A stretch of DNA of 64,000 nt from Eutrophovita brisbanensis (GCA_038147395.1 JAYQTM010000001.1:1984001-2048000); one strand, 5' to 3'; counted from the first letter of the stretch, positions 52,619-62,110 are shown. Program-made: numbers and translations. Notes: a model not told the origin generated them from the letters alone.

Positions 52619-53494
52619 AACCGACTGAAGTAATGTCCCCATTTTGGAAGGATCGCGCGTCACCGAAATGCCGCTCGCATCCATAATCTCGAGCTTTTCC
52701 TCAGCAGTTCCTTTACCTCCAGAAATAATCGCTCCAGCATGCCCCATGCGCTTTCCAGGAGGCGCGGTCACTCCTGCGATAAACCCAACCACTGGCTTGG
52801 ACATATGCTGCTTAGCCCAACGAGCCGCATTCTCCTCGTCCGTGCCGCCAATTTCACCAATCATCACGACAGCATCGGTATCAGGATCGTCATTGAATAA
52901 TTTCAAAACGTCGATATGCTTCAAGCCATTGACCGGATCACCACCAATCCCAACCGCAGTGCTCTGACCGAGGCCGAGATGACTCAACTGTGCAACTGCT
53001 TCATAAGTCAGTGTTCCAGATCGGGATACCACACCAATGCGCCCCTTTTTGTGGATATGCCCAGGCATGATCCCAATCTTAAGCTCATCAGGAGTAATGA
53101 CACCGGGACAATTTGGGCCAAGCAACAGAGTTTTGCTGTTTCTCTCCCTCATCGCGTGCCGAACCTTGATCATGTCCCTCACTGGAATTCCCTCAGTGAT
53201 GCAGATGACCAAGTCGAGCTCGGCCTCAACTGCTTCGAGTATCGCCGAAGCAGCCCCAGCAGGTGGCACATATACGACTGAAACATTTGCTCCTGTTTGT
53301 TGCTTTGCGTCTGCCACAGAACCGTAAATAGGTATGCCTTCAAAATCTTGTCCTGCCTTTTTGGGGTTTACCCCAGCAACAAAGCAATCCGATCCAAATG
53401 CATACTTCCTGCTTGTCGTGGTGTGGAACTGCCCCGTTTTTCCGGTAATCCCCTGAGTAATCACACGGGTGTTCTTATTAATAAGAATCGACAT
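52613..53494 (-). CDS. sucD: Succinyl-CoA synthetase alpha subunit
   Basis: A 293-residue subunit making succinate and ATP/GTP from succinyl-CoA. GITGKTGQFHT binds CoA in the N-terminal Rossmann domain, PNCPGVI is conserved, and MGHAGAIISGGKG includes the phosphohistidine near residue 252. It follows sucC by five bases. In this genome it would also take succinyl-CoA from benzoate breakdown. Confidence 0.96.
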   Translation of the reverse strand: MSILINKNTRVITQGITGKTGQFHTTTSRKYAFGSDCFVAGVNPKKAGQDFEGIPIYGSVADAKQQTGANVSVVYVPPAGAASAILEAVEAELDLVICITEGIPVRDMIKVRHAMRERNSKTLLLGPNCPGVITPDELKIGIMPGHIHKKGRIGVVSRSGTLTYEAVAQLSHLGLGQSTAVGIGGDPVNGLKHIDVLKLFNDDPDTDAVVMIGEIGGTDEENAARWAKQHMSKPVVGFIAGVTAPPGKRMGHAGAIISGGKGTAEEKLEIMDASGISVTRDPSKMGTLLQSVL

Positions 53495-53499
53495 AACTT

Positions 53500-54666
53500 T
53501 TATTTACCTTTTGATGCGTCAACAACTTTTTGAGCTGCCTCAGCCATAGTATCAGCCGAGATAATCGGTAATCCTGACTCCGACAAAATTTGTTTCCCTA
53601 AATCCTCATTCGTCCCCTTCATCCGGACAACAAGCGGCACACCCAAGTCAACTTGTTTTGCCGCTTCAACCACACCGGTGGCAATGACATCGCATTGCAT
53701 GATGCCGCCAAATATATTCACGAGAATGGCTTTTAAATTTGGATTGGATAGCATGATTTTGAAGGCCTCTGTAACCTTCTCTGTCGTGGCCCCACCTCCA
53801 ACATCCAAGAAGTTTGCTGGCTCACCACCGAACAACTTAATCACGTCCATGGTCGCCATCGCCAGACCAGCACCATTCACGAGACAGCCTATATCACCAT
53901 CGAGTGAGATATACGATAAATCGAATTTTGATGCCTCGATTTCAGCAGGATCTTCCTCGTCTAAGTCCCGCAACTCCAAAATCTCTGGATGCCGAAAAAG
54001 TGCGTTATCGTCAAAATTAACCTTGGCATCAAGCGCGATCACTTCGTTGTCATTAGTGAGAATCAGCGGATTGATCTCAGCTAACGAGGCGTCCGTTTCA
54101 CTGAAGGCCCTGTAGAGTCCATCAAATATCCGAACCGCCGCATCTCTAGCCTCAGCGGGGACACCGATTTTCTCAGCAACGGTGGTCGCTTGCTCCCTAT
54201 CTAAACCACTGACAGGATCGATAAATATCTTGTGAATTTTTTCAGGCTGAGTCTCCGCGACCTCCTCGATATCCATGCCTCCCTCGGAAGAAGCCATGAG
54301 ACAAGTCAGTTGGGTTTCCCGATCAACAACCATCCCAACGTATAACTCTTTTGCAATATTTGCCCCCTCCTCGATAAGGAGCCTCCTGACGAGCTGACCA
54401 TCGGGACCAGTTTGATGCGTGATCAACTGCATTCCGAGTATTTCGGAAGCGGTTTTTTTTACATCATCTAGGGATTTGACGACTTTGACACCACCGCCTT
54501 TTCCACGTCCACCGGCATGGATTTGCGCCTTAACCACCCACACATCACCACCGATTTTTTTAGCAGCAATCTCTGCCTCTTCAGGCGAAAAGCAAACCTC
54601 TCCTTGAGGAACTCTCACATCATATGTTTTGAGAATTTCCTTCGCTTGATACTCATGAATCTTCAT
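53500..54666 (-). CDS. sucC: Succinyl-CoA synthetase beta subunit
   Basis: A 388-residue ATP-grasp subunit. MKIHEYQAKEILKTY is the standard start, KAQIHAGGRGKGGGVK contains nucleotide-binding residues, LAEINPLILT and VNGAGLAMATMD follow, and NIFGGIMQCDVIA near residue 320 is a signature. Length equals the E. coli subunit. No other TCA gene is adjacent. Confidence 0.96.
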   Translation of the reverse strand: MKIHEYQAKEILKTYDVRVPQGEVCFSPEEAEIAAKKIGGDVWVVKAQIHAGGRGKGGGVKVVKSLDDVKKTASEILGMQLITHQTGPDGQLVRRLLIEEGANIAKELYVGMVVDRETQLTCLMASSEGGMDIEEVAETQPEKIHKIFIDPVSGLDREQATTVAEKIGVPAEARDAAVRIFDGLYRAFSETDASLAEINPLILTNDNEVIALDAKVNFDDNALFRHPEILELRDLDEEDPAEIEASKFDLSYISLDGDIGCLVNGAGLAMATMDVIKLFGGEPANFLDVGGGATTEKVTEAFKIMLSNPNLKAILVNIFGGIMQCDVIATGVVEAAKQVDLGVPLVVRMKGTNEDLGKQILSESGLPIISADTMAEAAQKVVDASKGK

Positions 54667-54699
54667 AAAACAACCCGTACTTTATATGTCTGATCGAAT

Positions 54700-55062
54700 T
54701 TAACGACGCTCTTCAGCGTGTATTTTTCTTAACCTGCTCGCTTCTTCAGCCCATTTTTTTTTCAAAGTTTCATACTCACCTTCGAGTTGGCTCCGCTTAC
54801 TTTCTAGCTCGCCCAATCCAGCTTCAGCCCTTTCCAGCTCTCGTTTTAACTCGTCTCGAGACGAGCGCGCTGAATCCGTCTCTAGCGTCACCATGTCTAG
54901 CTCTTTCTTCTTTCTCTCCATTAACTTCCTAGCGTTAACGGTTCTGATTTGGGCTTCCTCAAAGGTGAGCTCTTCAGCTAGCACAACTGGAATTGGGCTA
55001 AGGCTCAATGTAAAAAACAAGAGACCCGCGGTCATCGTCCAGCATCTGATTTGATTAGTCAT
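54700..55062 (-). CDS. Exported coiled-coil protein
   Basis: A 120-residue hypothetical protein. A signal peptide with core TMTAGLLFFTLSLSPIPVVLA is followed by one long charged helix of about 90 residues (ARKLMERKKKELDMVTLETDSARSS.., ERAEAGLGELESKRSQLEGEYETLKKKW), clearly a coiled coil. No further domain is present. GGAG eight bases before this ATG supports it; earlier Met codons would run into the tRNA gene. Family is not recognised. Confidence 0.7.
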   Translation of the reverse strand: MTNQIRCWTMTAGLLFFTLSLSPIPVVLAEELTFEEAQIRTVNARKLMERKKKELDMVTLETDSARSSRDELKRELERAEAGLGELESKRSQLEGEYETLKKKWAEEASRLRKIHAEERR

Positions 55063-55095
55063 TTCAGACTCCAGCATGCGTGAGGTGGTAATCGA

Positions 55096-55171
<76 letters not shown>

Positions 55172-55180
55172 ACTGGCGTC

Positions 55181-55186
55181 ATTATA
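55181..55186 (-). promoter_or_regulatory. Probable -10 element of the tRNA-Thr gene
   Basis: TATAAT on the minus strand lies nine bases before the tRNA 5' end, correct for a short leader. No convincing -35 hexamer is seen, so transcription from sspAB cannot be excluded. Confidence 0.4.
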
Positions 55187-55221
55187 AATACTTCGAGAAG
55201 ATTTTGCGCTACAAATAGGAT

Positions 55222-55650
55222 TTATTTCACGAGTTTCAGGTGTGTGCTCCTCGCCTTAGAACCTTTATCAGATTCTGCACTCTTTTTTTCCGAAGTAGTC
55301 ATGATGGACTCATGCTCACTAGGTCTATCCTCCAGTGGGGCGACCTGAAACCCCAACCCTTGTCCTGATTCACGAGAAAAAATACCTTTAACGTCAGTTA
55401 TCGGAACATAAACCTCCATCGAGACCGAATTAAAACGAGCGGAAAAATGAATAGAATCGTTGTCGATTTTTAAGTCACGCGTCGCATCAGGACTGATATT
55501 CAAAGTAATTTCTCCGTCTTTGACATAGTCAATCGGCACGACCGCCTCTGGTGAGACCCGGACTGATACGTAGGGTGTCTGCGACGTATCGCAACACCAA
55601 TCATATATCGCTCGAACTAAATAGCCGGTGGTCGATGGCTGTTCGTTCAC
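55222..55650 (-). CDS. sspB: ClpXP protease specificity-enhancing factor SspB
   Basis: A 142-residue adaptor delivering ssrA-tagged proteins to ClpXP. GYLVRAIYDWCCDTSQTPYVSVRV is the conserved substrate-binding fold start and SIHFSARFNSVSMEVYVPITDVKGIFSRESGQGLGF the rest of the domain; a flexible acidic linker leads to the C-terminal THLKLVK, the ClpX-binding tail. It overlaps sspA by four bases. Confidence 0.93.
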   Translation of the reverse strand: MNEQPSTTGYLVRAIYDWCCDTSQTPYVSVRVSPEAVVPIDYVKDGEITLNISPDATRDLKIDNDSIHFSARFNSVSMEVYVPITDVKGIFSRESGQGLGFQVAPLEDRPSEHESIMTTSEKKSAESDKGSKARSTHLKLVK

Positions 55651-56246
55651 TTACGCATTACCTTTTCCGAGGGTGTAAGCGCTTCGACAAATGCAGAACG
55701 ACTGAATAGTCTTTCCGCATATTTCATCAATGGCGCGGCCTGTCTCGGAAGCTGGATACCATAGAGGTCAAGACGCCAAAGCAACGGTGCGATAGCGACA
55801 TCTAACATCGAGAACTCATCGCCAAGCATATACTTTTGATGAGCGAAAACTGGAGCGATCTGTACAAGATTATCTCGAACCAATTCTCGGGCTTTATCCG
55901 CCTGTCGTTGAGTGCCCGTCTCAATCGCATCAATATGCGAAAACAAGTCACCCTCAAATCGAAATAAAAAGAGTCGAGCCCTAGCCTTTAATACAGGGTC
56001 CGCTGGCATTAACTGAGGGTGCGGAAACCGGTCATCAATATATTCGTTAATGATATTGGATTCGTACAATATCAATTCCCGCTCAACCAAAACTGGAGTT
56101 TGATTGTAGGGGTTCATGGTCGCCAGATCCTCTGGTTTGTCGAATAAATCAACGTCCACGATTTGAAAATCCATGCCTTTTTCGTACAGCACGATTCGAC
56201 ACCGATGGCTGAACGGACACGTCGTTCCTGAGTAGAGTTTCATCAT
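55647..56246 (-). CDS. sspA: Stringent starvation protein A
   Basis: A 199-residue GST-fold RNA-polymerase-associated protein. KLYSGTTCPFSHRCRIVLYEKGMDF and NPYNQTPVLVERELILYESNIINEYIDDRFPHPQLMP are SspA motifs, the latter containing the PHP surface loop needed for activity. Glutathione-binding residues are not maintained, as in other SspA. AGAGAG lies before the double ATG. It follows the bc1 genes by 18 bases. Confidence 0.93.
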   Translation of the reverse strand: MMKLYSGTTCPFSHRCRIVLYEKGMDFQIVDVDLFDKPEDLATMNPYNQTPVLVERELILYESNIINEYIDDRFPHPQLMPADPVLKARARLFLFRFEGDLFSHIDAIETGTQRQADKARELVRDNLVQIAPVFAHQKYMLGDEFSMLDVAIAPLLWRLDLYGIQLPRQAAPLMKYAERLFSRSAFVEALTPSEKVMRK

Positions 56247-56264
56247 AATATTCTCTCTAAATCC

Positions 56265-56978
56265 TTAATGGACATCTTTCCAAAATTCACGTTTAACAGC
56301 CCAAGCCAAGAACGCGAATAAGACAAGAAAGATAAGTACAAGGCTGCCGATTTGCTTTCGTTTCTCTGCCGCAGGCTCGCCCATAAACACAAGATAGTTT
56401 GTCAAGTCGAGCATCATACGATCGAATTCAGATGCTGTTGCCGTTCCAGGAACTTCCTCAACAAGCACCGCTTTACCATCATCGGAGTGCTGTAAAACTT
56501 TTACCCCTTGCTCTTGCCAGAACACGTGAGGCATCGCAACGTGTGGAAACAGGGCATTGTTCCAACCGGTCACTGAGGCATCATCTTTGTAAAAACTGAC
56601 GAAATAGGTGTAGAGCCAGTCCGCGCCTCGACTCCTGGAAACAACTGATAGATCAGGGGGGACAACACCAAACATCACTTTCGCGTCCGCAGGCCTCATC
56701 GCATTGGTCATGGTATCGCCAACCTTAACAGATGGATCCTTAATCAAATATTGTTTGATCTGCTCAGAGCTCAATCCGATGTCTGTCAAACGATTGAACC
56801 GCATGTACGACGCTTCGTGGCAACTCAAGCATCGGTCTATGAATAATTTCGCGCCCCTTTGTAACGAAGCGGCGTCTGAGGGATTAATTTTTGCTTCCCG
56901 AAGCTCAACTGAGCCACCTGCAGCCAAAGAAATGCCCGAGATCGCGCAAAACAATATTGCTAGACATATACGCATCAT
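56265..56978 (-). CDS. petC: Ubiquinol-cytochrome c reductase, cytochrome c1
   Basis: A 237-residue subunit. A signal peptide (ICLAILFCAISGISLAA) precedes the heme c site CLSCH (Cys50, Cys53, His54); the sixth ligand is a methionine, likely in FPHVAMPHVFW. A C-terminal helix (LVLIFLVLFAFLAWAV) anchors it facing the periplasm. It overlaps the cytochrome b gene by four bases. Confidence 0.95.
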   Translation of the reverse strand: MMRICLAILFCAISGISLAAGGSVELREAKINPSDAASLQRGAKLFIDRCLSCHEASYMRFNRLTDIGLSSEQIKQYLIKDPSVKVGDTMTNAMRPADAKVMFGVVPPDLSVVSRSRGADWLYTYFVSFYKDDASVTGWNNALFPHVAMPHVFWQEQGVKVLQHSDDGKAVLVEEVPGTATASEFDRMMLDLTNYLVFMGEPAAEKRKQIGSLVLIFLVLFAFLAWAVKREFWKDVH

Positions 56979-58246
56979 GACGTCACCCGCTCAGGAACAG
57001 TTTTGGTCTTGTCGAGCCGTGATAGCACAGGCATCGTCAAGAAAAATAGGAAATAGATCACCGTGCAAATCTGAGCCACCACTGTCGCACGATCAGCTCC
57101 GCCCATCCACGGGCCAAATTGACCCCACACGTTGGTTGGCTTTAAGCCCAGGTATCCGAGAATCACAAACGACAATACAAATACGGCTAAAGACCACTTG
57201 AAGATAGGTCCCTTGTATCTAATCGATCGAACCGGGCTCTTATCTAACCAGGGCAAAAGGAAGAGAATCACAACCGCGGCTCCCATCGCCATCACGCCCG
57301 GAAACTGTGAACCAAACATCGGTGGGACTGCCCTCAGTATCGAATAGAATGGCGTGAAGTACCAGACCGGAGCGATATGTGGTGGGGTCTTGAGCGGATC
57401 AGCAGGAATGAAATTGTTGTGCTCGAGAAAGTACCCCCCCATCTCAGGAGCAAAAAATACGATCGCTGCAAATATGATCAGGAATACAACCACACCAAAT
57501 ATATCCTTAACCGTGTAATAAGGATGAAACGGGATGCCGTCGATAGGCTTACCCGTCTCTGGATTTTTATTCTTCTTGATCTCGATACCGTCGGGGTTAT
57601 TTGACCCCACCTCATGTAGTGAAATGATATGGGCGACAACCAAGCCAAGCAGGGCGATAGGAACAGCTATCACGTGGAGAGCAAAAAAACGGTTTAATGT
57701 GGCATCGGAGACAACATAGTCCCCTCGAATCCAAACCGCCAGATCAGGACCGATGAAAGGAATGGCGCCGAATAGGTTCACAATTACTTGCGCACCCCAA
57801 AACGACATCTGCCCCCATGGGAGCAAGTATCCAAAAAATGCCTCAGCCATCAAGCAAAGGTAAATGACCATCCCGAAGATCCAAAGCAACTCTCGAGGCT
57901 TGCGATACGATCCGTACATGAGTGCTCGGAACATATGTAAATAAATCACCACGAAAAACATCGAGGCTCCAGTCGAATGGATGTAGCGAATCAACCAACC
58001 AAGTGGAACATCACGCATGATGTATTCGACCGAGGCGAACGCACGCTCGGCGTCCGGCTTGTAGTGCATCGTGAGGAAGATGCCAGACAAAATTTGGATG
58101 GCTAAAACAACGATCGCCAAACCACCAAAGAAATACCAAAAGTTGAAATTCTTGGGGGCATAGTATTCGGTCAAATGCTCCCTGACCATCTTGGTCATGG
58201 GAAATCTCTGGTCGATCCAATTGATAAACGAACTAGCCATAGTCAT
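56975..58246 (-). CDS. petB: Ubiquinol-cytochrome c reductase, cytochrome b
   Basis: A 423-residue membrane protein with about eight spans. Two heme-ligand helices carry His pairs (RYIHSTGASMFFVVIYLHMFRAL and FFALHVIAVPIALLGLVVAHIISLHEVG). The Qo motif PEW appears here as PVWYFTPFYSILRA, i.e. the PEWY Glu is Val in the sequence (HIAPVWYF), a variant seen in some proteobacteria. WGQMSFWGAQVIVNLFGAIPFIG is the conserved cd loop. It overlaps petA and petC by four bases each. Confidence 0.94.
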   Translation of the reverse strand: MTMASSFINWIDQRFPMTKMVREHLTEYYAPKNFNFWYFFGGLAIVVLAIQILSGIFLTMHYKPDAERAFASVEYIMRDVPLGWLIRYIHSTGASMFFVVIYLHMFRALMYGSYRKPRELLWIFGMVIYLCLMAEAFFGYLLPWGQMSFWGAQVIVNLFGAIPFIGPDLAVWIRGDYVVSDATLNRFFALHVIAVPIALLGLVVAHIISLHEVGSNNPDGIEIKKNKNPETGKPIDGIPFHPYYTVKDIFGVVVFLIIFAAIVFFAPEMGGYFLEHNNFIPADPLKTPPHIAPVWYFTPFYSILRAVPPMFGSQFPGVMAMGAAVVILFLLPWLDKSPVRSIRYKGPIFKWSLAVFVLSFVILGYLGLKPTNVWGQFGPWMGGADRATVVAQICTVIYFLFFLTMPVLSRLDKTKTVPERVTS

Positions 58247-58842
58247 GAACTCCTTACACTGTCTTCGCCGATCAACAGGCGGGTATCGGACAGAAACTGA
58301 TGGGGTGGGACTTCGAGGTTAGTTGGCGCAGGAACCCCTTTGTAGACGCGTCCTGCCAAATCAAACTTAGATCCATGGCAAGGGCAAAAGAACCCGCCTG
58401 TCCAATCTGCGCCAAGACCAGAGGCCTCACCAGCCTCGAGTTTTTGCGACGGCGAACAACCAAGATGAGTACAGATACCGACTAGGACCAAATATTCTGG
58501 CTTGATCGAACGCCCAAGGTTTTTGGCGTACTCAGGCTGCATCGGGAGCTTGGAGTCAGGATCTGATACCGAGGAGGACATCGATTCAAGTCCCGTGAGC
58601 ATCTCTTCGGTCCGATGGAGCACCCAAACAGGCTTCCCTCGCCACTCTTCCGTGACAAGCATACCGGGTTCGAGTTTACTTAAATCAACCTCAACCGGAG
58701 CTCCGGCCGCCTTTGCTCTCTCACTGGGGGCCATACTCGTAAAAAATGGGGTCAAGGCAGCCGCAGCACCCACAGCGCCCACTGCTCCTGCGGACACAAC
58801 CAACGTGCGGCGCGTCTTGTTCACAGACTCGTCGGAACTCAA
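58243..58842 (-). CDS. petA: Ubiquinol-cytochrome c reductase, Rieske iron-sulfur subunit
   Basis: A 199-residue subunit that accepts electrons from ubiquinol. It has a twin-arginine N-terminus (KTRRTLVVSAGAVGAVGAAAALTPF) that stays as membrane anchor. The [2Fe-2S] cluster ligands are Cys124 and His126 (CTHLGC) and Cys153 and His156 (CPCHGS), with Cys129-Cys155 as disulfide. It is first in petABC. Confidence 0.96.
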   Translation of the reverse strand: MSSDESVNKTRRTLVVSAGAVGAVGAAAALTPFFTSMAPSERAKAAGAPVEVDLSKLEPGMLVTEEWRGKPVWVLHRTEEMLTGLESMSSSVSDPDSKLPMQPEYAKNLGRSIKPEYLVLVGICTHLGCSPSQKLEAGEASGLGADWTGGFFCPCHGSKFDLAGRVYKGVPAPTNLEVPPHQFLSDTRLLIGEDSVRSS

Positions 58843-58898
58843 TTCAATTCTCCTGACAACGATTTAGGTTTAAACTTGGACAAAAAAATTAGCCCGTG

Positions 58899-58904
58899 AT
58901 TATA
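58899..58904 (-). promoter_or_regulatory. Possible -10 of the petABC operon
   Basis: TATAAT on the minus strand, 57 bases before petA. No good -35 is at the right spacing, so support is limited. Confidence 0.3.
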
Positions 58905-59007
58905 CTCATGTTCGCAAAAAAAAATCTAGGGCATCCACCTCAAGTAACTGTTTAATATGAATTATTTTTCATTTGCAGTCGCCGCATAAACACTCCGTGA
59001 GGAATAA

Positions 59008-59430
59008 ATGAAAGCAGAAATCAAACTAATCGATGGGGTTGCATTTGATGCGACCACTCAAAGCGGGCACACAGTGACGATTGATGGAGCATTAGAAGGC
59101 GGAGGTCAAAACAAAGGGCCTCGCCCAATGGAAATGCTGCTTGTCGGGCTTGGTGGCTGCACCGCATACGACGTCACAACTATATTGCGAAAGGCGCGAC
59201 AAGATATCTCCGATTTAAAAGTGACCGTAAGCGCCGAACGTGCTAGCACCGACCCTAAAGTGTTCGTGTCAATTCATGTGCATTTCATCATCACTGGCGA
59301 GAACATAAAGGTATCAACTGTTGAAAAGGCGATTAACTTATCGGCAGAAAAATACTGTTCTGCGTCGATCATGCTCGGCGCTACTGCAACGATCACGCAT
59401 GACTACGAGATCCTTGATGCGATCAATTGA
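59008..59430 (+). CDS. OsmC family protein
   Basis: A 140-residue OsmC/YhfA-like protein. GPRPMEMLLVGLGGCTAYDVTTILRKARQDI contains the first catalytic-type cysteine, and EKYCSASIML the second. In related proteins the pair reduces organic or lipid hydroperoxides. The lack of an Ohr-type arginine pattern suggests the YhfA subgroup. GAGGAA precedes the start. It faces coq7. Confidence 0.88.
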   Translation: MKAEIKLIDGVAFDATTQSGHTVTIDGALEGGGQNKGPRPMEMLLVGLGGCTAYDVTTILRKARQDISDLKVTVSAERASTDPKVFVSIHVHFIITGENIKVSTVEKAINLSAEKYCSASIMLGATATITHDYEILDAIN

Positions 59431-59443
59431 TCGCTTCGATTCG

Positions 59444-60067
59444 CTACAAGTAATAAGTCGATTTCGTCATTAATTTGGAAAAATATCGCATGCCTAATTT
59501 GATGGCCTCCGGGAGGTCTGACGCTCCAAGGTCACGAGCCCGCATCCCGTGATTTTGCTCATCTTCTCTCATTTTCGTGACTATCGCTCGGCTCCTAAGA
59601 TCACGCTCGGGTAATTGTTGTAAATGACCCGTGAGGTGATTTTCGACCTGGCGCTCGGTCTCGACGAGAAATCCAAGGCTATTTTTAGTGCCGGTAAACC
59701 CTGCGATAACCCCTAGCGAAAACGAACCCACAAAAAATATTGGGTTCAATAAACTCGCACGTCCCCCAAGTTCCTTGATACGTCGTTCCGTCCACGAGAG
59801 ATGATCCAATTCCTCGGCCGCCGAGTGAACCAATTCGCTTCTTATCTTAGGGTCACGCTCCACTAACGCCTGACCGGAATAAAGCGCTTGAGCACAGACT
59901 TCACCCGTGTGGTTCACTCGCATTAGCCGAGTGGACGCTTCTTTCTCTGCATCAGTTAATACATCGTCTTTGTCGGAGCCAGGCACTGGCCGAGACGGTT
60001 CTACACCAGTCGTCAATACCCGGATACCCTGATCTACTTCCTCCAATAATTTATCCAAAAACCCCAT
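59444..60067 (-). CDS. coq7: 2-octaprenyl-3-methyl-6-methoxy-1,4-benzoquinol hydroxylase
   Basis: A 207-residue diiron hydroxylase of ubiquinone synthesis. Ligand motifs are RVNHTGEVCAQALY (first Glu), EELDHLSWTERR (ExxH), VENHLTGHLQQLP and a final MREDEQNHG (ExxH). Two hydrophobic stretches (FVGSFSLGVIAGF) sit on the membrane. A GTG one codon earlier is possible. Together with the bc1 complex it shows dependence on ubiquinone. Confidence 0.93.
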   Translation of the reverse strand: MGFLDKLLEEVDQGIRVLTTGVEPSRPVPGSDKDDVLTDAEKEASTRLMRVNHTGEVCAQALYSGQALVERDPKIRSELVHSAAEELDHLSWTERRIKELGGRASLLNPIFFVGSFSLGVIAGFTGTKNSLGFLVETERQVENHLTGHLQQLPERDLRSRAIVTKMREDEQNHGMRARDLGASDLPEAIKLGMRYFSKLMTKSTYYL

Positions 60068-60110
60068 CACTTCAGTCCTTTCGTTAAAGTCGTTCTAGCC
60101 TCAGACCGAT

Positions 60111-61613
60111 TCAATCACTCATATCAGCGCGAAACTTCACCAACTCTTTCAAACGAGTAGTGACCGCCGCTCGCAAGTAAAAATCCCCGTCAGATGCTTG
60201 CTGCGCCATCGTGAGTTCATTGATTGCCGCTGTAATCCGACCCTTACCAACCAAGGCCTCTGCTCTGTCTTTGTGCATCGCCATCCGACGATTCATTCCC
60301 TCGTAAGCTCTCGCCCTGTATTCGTAAAATCTGGCATCGTCGCTGTAGACTATTGATTCAGACATTATTTGCTCCAAGCGGATAAATTGTCTCTGTGACA
60401 GCAAAAATTCTGCATAGCCGAAAAGTAACGATTTTCTCGCTGGGTAACGATCGAGTGCCTCCTTGAACAATTGTTCAGCAAGCGTCTTGTCCCCGAAACG
60501 GCTCTCTAACTCGGCTTGTGCACTGAGAAGCATCGGATGGCCTGGTTCAATACTCAGTGCAGATAAAATCAATCGCCTGGATTCACTGAGCTGCTCGTCC
60601 GAGATGGCTTGCCCTTGCAACGCGTCCAAAACCAGCCCATAGGCTCCAATCACCCTATCTCGTGGATTGGTTGATGCGTATCTTTGCCTAAAAAAAGGCG
60701 CTAACTCACTAGAGCCCGACTGCATCAACGACACTTTTGATCGAATCAACTGAAAGCTCAGATCATCCTTCGGCGTCACTAGGGGTAGTTTTTCAACTCG
60801 TGATTCGACATCTCCAATTCGCTCTGAAGTAATTGGGTGGGTCCTTAGGTAATCGGGCACTCCTGTTTCGTAGAGTCGCGCCTGTCTTTGAAGCAATTTA
60901 AAAAAACCAGACATTTGGTGCACATCGAAACCAGATTCATACACGACATTGATACCGAGGCGATCAGCCTCTCGTTCATGCGCTCTAGTAAAGTTCAATT
61001 GATTTTGAATGGGTAGTGCGGCTGAGGTCATCACAGCAGCTTGTGTCACATCACCGTTTGACCGAGACGCAAGTAAGGCCACCGCAAGGGCCGCGAGAGA
61101 GCCCACCTGCGCATTTTTTTGCGCAGCAATGATACGAGCGATATGTCGCTGCGTCACGTGAGCAATTTCATGACCGAGAACACTAGCGAGCATGGATTCA
61201 CTCGCAGCCTCCACAATCAATCCTGTATGCACGCCGACAAAGGCACCAGGAAGCGCAAATGCGTTAATCGAAGGGTCTTTAAGGACAAAAAATGTGAAAT
61301 TCCTCGCCGGGTCGTCGCTATGAGACACCAACGTATATCCCAAGTCCTGAATGTATCCAGTGATCTCTGGGTCAGTGACGTACAAATCGCTGGACTTAAG
61401 ACGGTTCATGATTGATTGACCAATCACCTCTTCTTCCTTGAGGGACAGATCATTCAGGAACGGGTCACCAATGTCTGGTAATTCATCAGCGACGGTTAGT
61501 GAAGCAAATAAGACGAAAAAAGCCAACACGAGCGAAGCCAAGCAGGTCCCGATGTTATGATATTCATGATTTAACAAAACACGGTTCGCATTTAACATTT
61601 GGTTTAACAGCAT
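60111..61613 (-). CDS. Exported M48 metalloprotease with TPR domain (BepA/YfgC-like)
   Basis: A 500-residue periplasmic zinc protease. A signal peptide core LASLVLAFFVLFASLTVA is followed by the M48 domain: GHEIAHVTQRH (His148, Glu149, His152) and HEREADRLG with the third ligand. LPGAFVGVHTGLI is the usual edge strand. From about residue 330, TPR-like helices (ILSALSIEPGHPMLLSAQAELESRFGDK) form the substrate scaffold. BepA cares for LptD and BAM assembly. The long region before the signal suggests a later true start, but none is supported by a ribosome site. Confidence 0.9.
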   Translation of the reverse strand: MLLNQMLNANRVLLNHEYHNIGTCLASLVLAFFVLFASLTVADELPDIGDPFLNDLSLKEEEVIGQSIMNRLKSSDLYVTDPEITGYIQDLGYTLVSHSDDPARNFTFFVLKDPSINAFALPGAFVGVHTGLIVEAASESMLASVLGHEIAHVTQRHIARIIAAQKNAQVGSLAALAVALLASRSNGDVTQAAVMTSAALPIQNQLNFTRAHEREADRLGINVVYESGFDVHQMSGFFKLLQRQARLYETGVPDYLRTHPITSERIGDVESRVEKLPLVTPKDDLSFQLIRSKVSLMQSGSSELAPFFRQRYASTNPRDRVIGAYGLVLDALQGQAISDEQLSESRRLILSALSIEPGHPMLLSAQAELESRFGDKTLAEQLFKEALDRYPARKSLLFGYAEFLLSQRQFIRLEQIMSESIVYSDDARFYEYRARAYEGMNRRMAMHKDRAEALVGKGRITAAINELTMAQQASDGDFYLRAAVTTRLKELVKFRADMSD

Positions 61614-61630
61614 ATGAAGAGAGTATAGCT

Positions 61631-62110
61631 TTGAGTGAACTCACGCATTTTGATTCCGCTGGGAAGGCTCACATGGTGAATGTGGGTGACAAAAATGAAA
61701 CAAAACGCATTGCCGTCGCGAGCGGGACAATCAAAATGCTCGGCAGCACATTTGAGCTCATTCAATCAGGTGAGGCAAAAAAAGGCGACGTGATTGGCGT
61801 TGCCCGGATCGCGGCGATACAAGCAGCAAAAAAGACCTCTGACCTGATCCCGCTTTGCCACCCACTTGCGCTCACGCGTGTCGCCATTGAATTCGATTTA
61901 CTCGAAGCCAACAACGAGGTGAGATGTACGGCAACCGTCGAGAATTATGGAAAAACAGGCGTTGAGATGGAGGCGCTAACTGCTGTCTCTATTGGGCTGC
62001 TGACCATTTACGACATGTGCAAAGCCGTCGATCGAGGCATGTCAATTCAGGGCATATCCCTCAAAGAGAAACGAGGCGGAAAATCTGGGACATGGGTCTC
62101 TGAGAGTTAA
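61631..62110 (+). CDS. moaC: Cyclic pyranopterin monophosphate synthase MoaC
   Basis: A 159-residue molybdenum cofactor enzyme. The start is TTG, since LSELTHFDSAGKAHMVNVGDK matches the invariant MoaC N-terminus and AGAGAG lies upstream; the longer frame would overlap the protease. KGDVIGVARIAAIQAAKKTSDLIPLCHPLALT and GKTGVEMEALTAVSIGLLTIYDMCKA are family motifs with the catalytic Lys and Asp. It is only 17 bp from the divergent protease gene. Confidence 0.94.
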   Translation: MSELTHFDSAGKAHMVNVGDKNETKRIAVASGTIKMLGSTFELIQSGEAKKGDVIGVARIAAIQAAKKTSDLIPLCHPLALTRVAIEFDLLEANNEVRCTATVENYGKTGVEMEALTAVSIGLLTIYDMCKAVDRGMSIQGISLKEKRGGKSGTWVSES

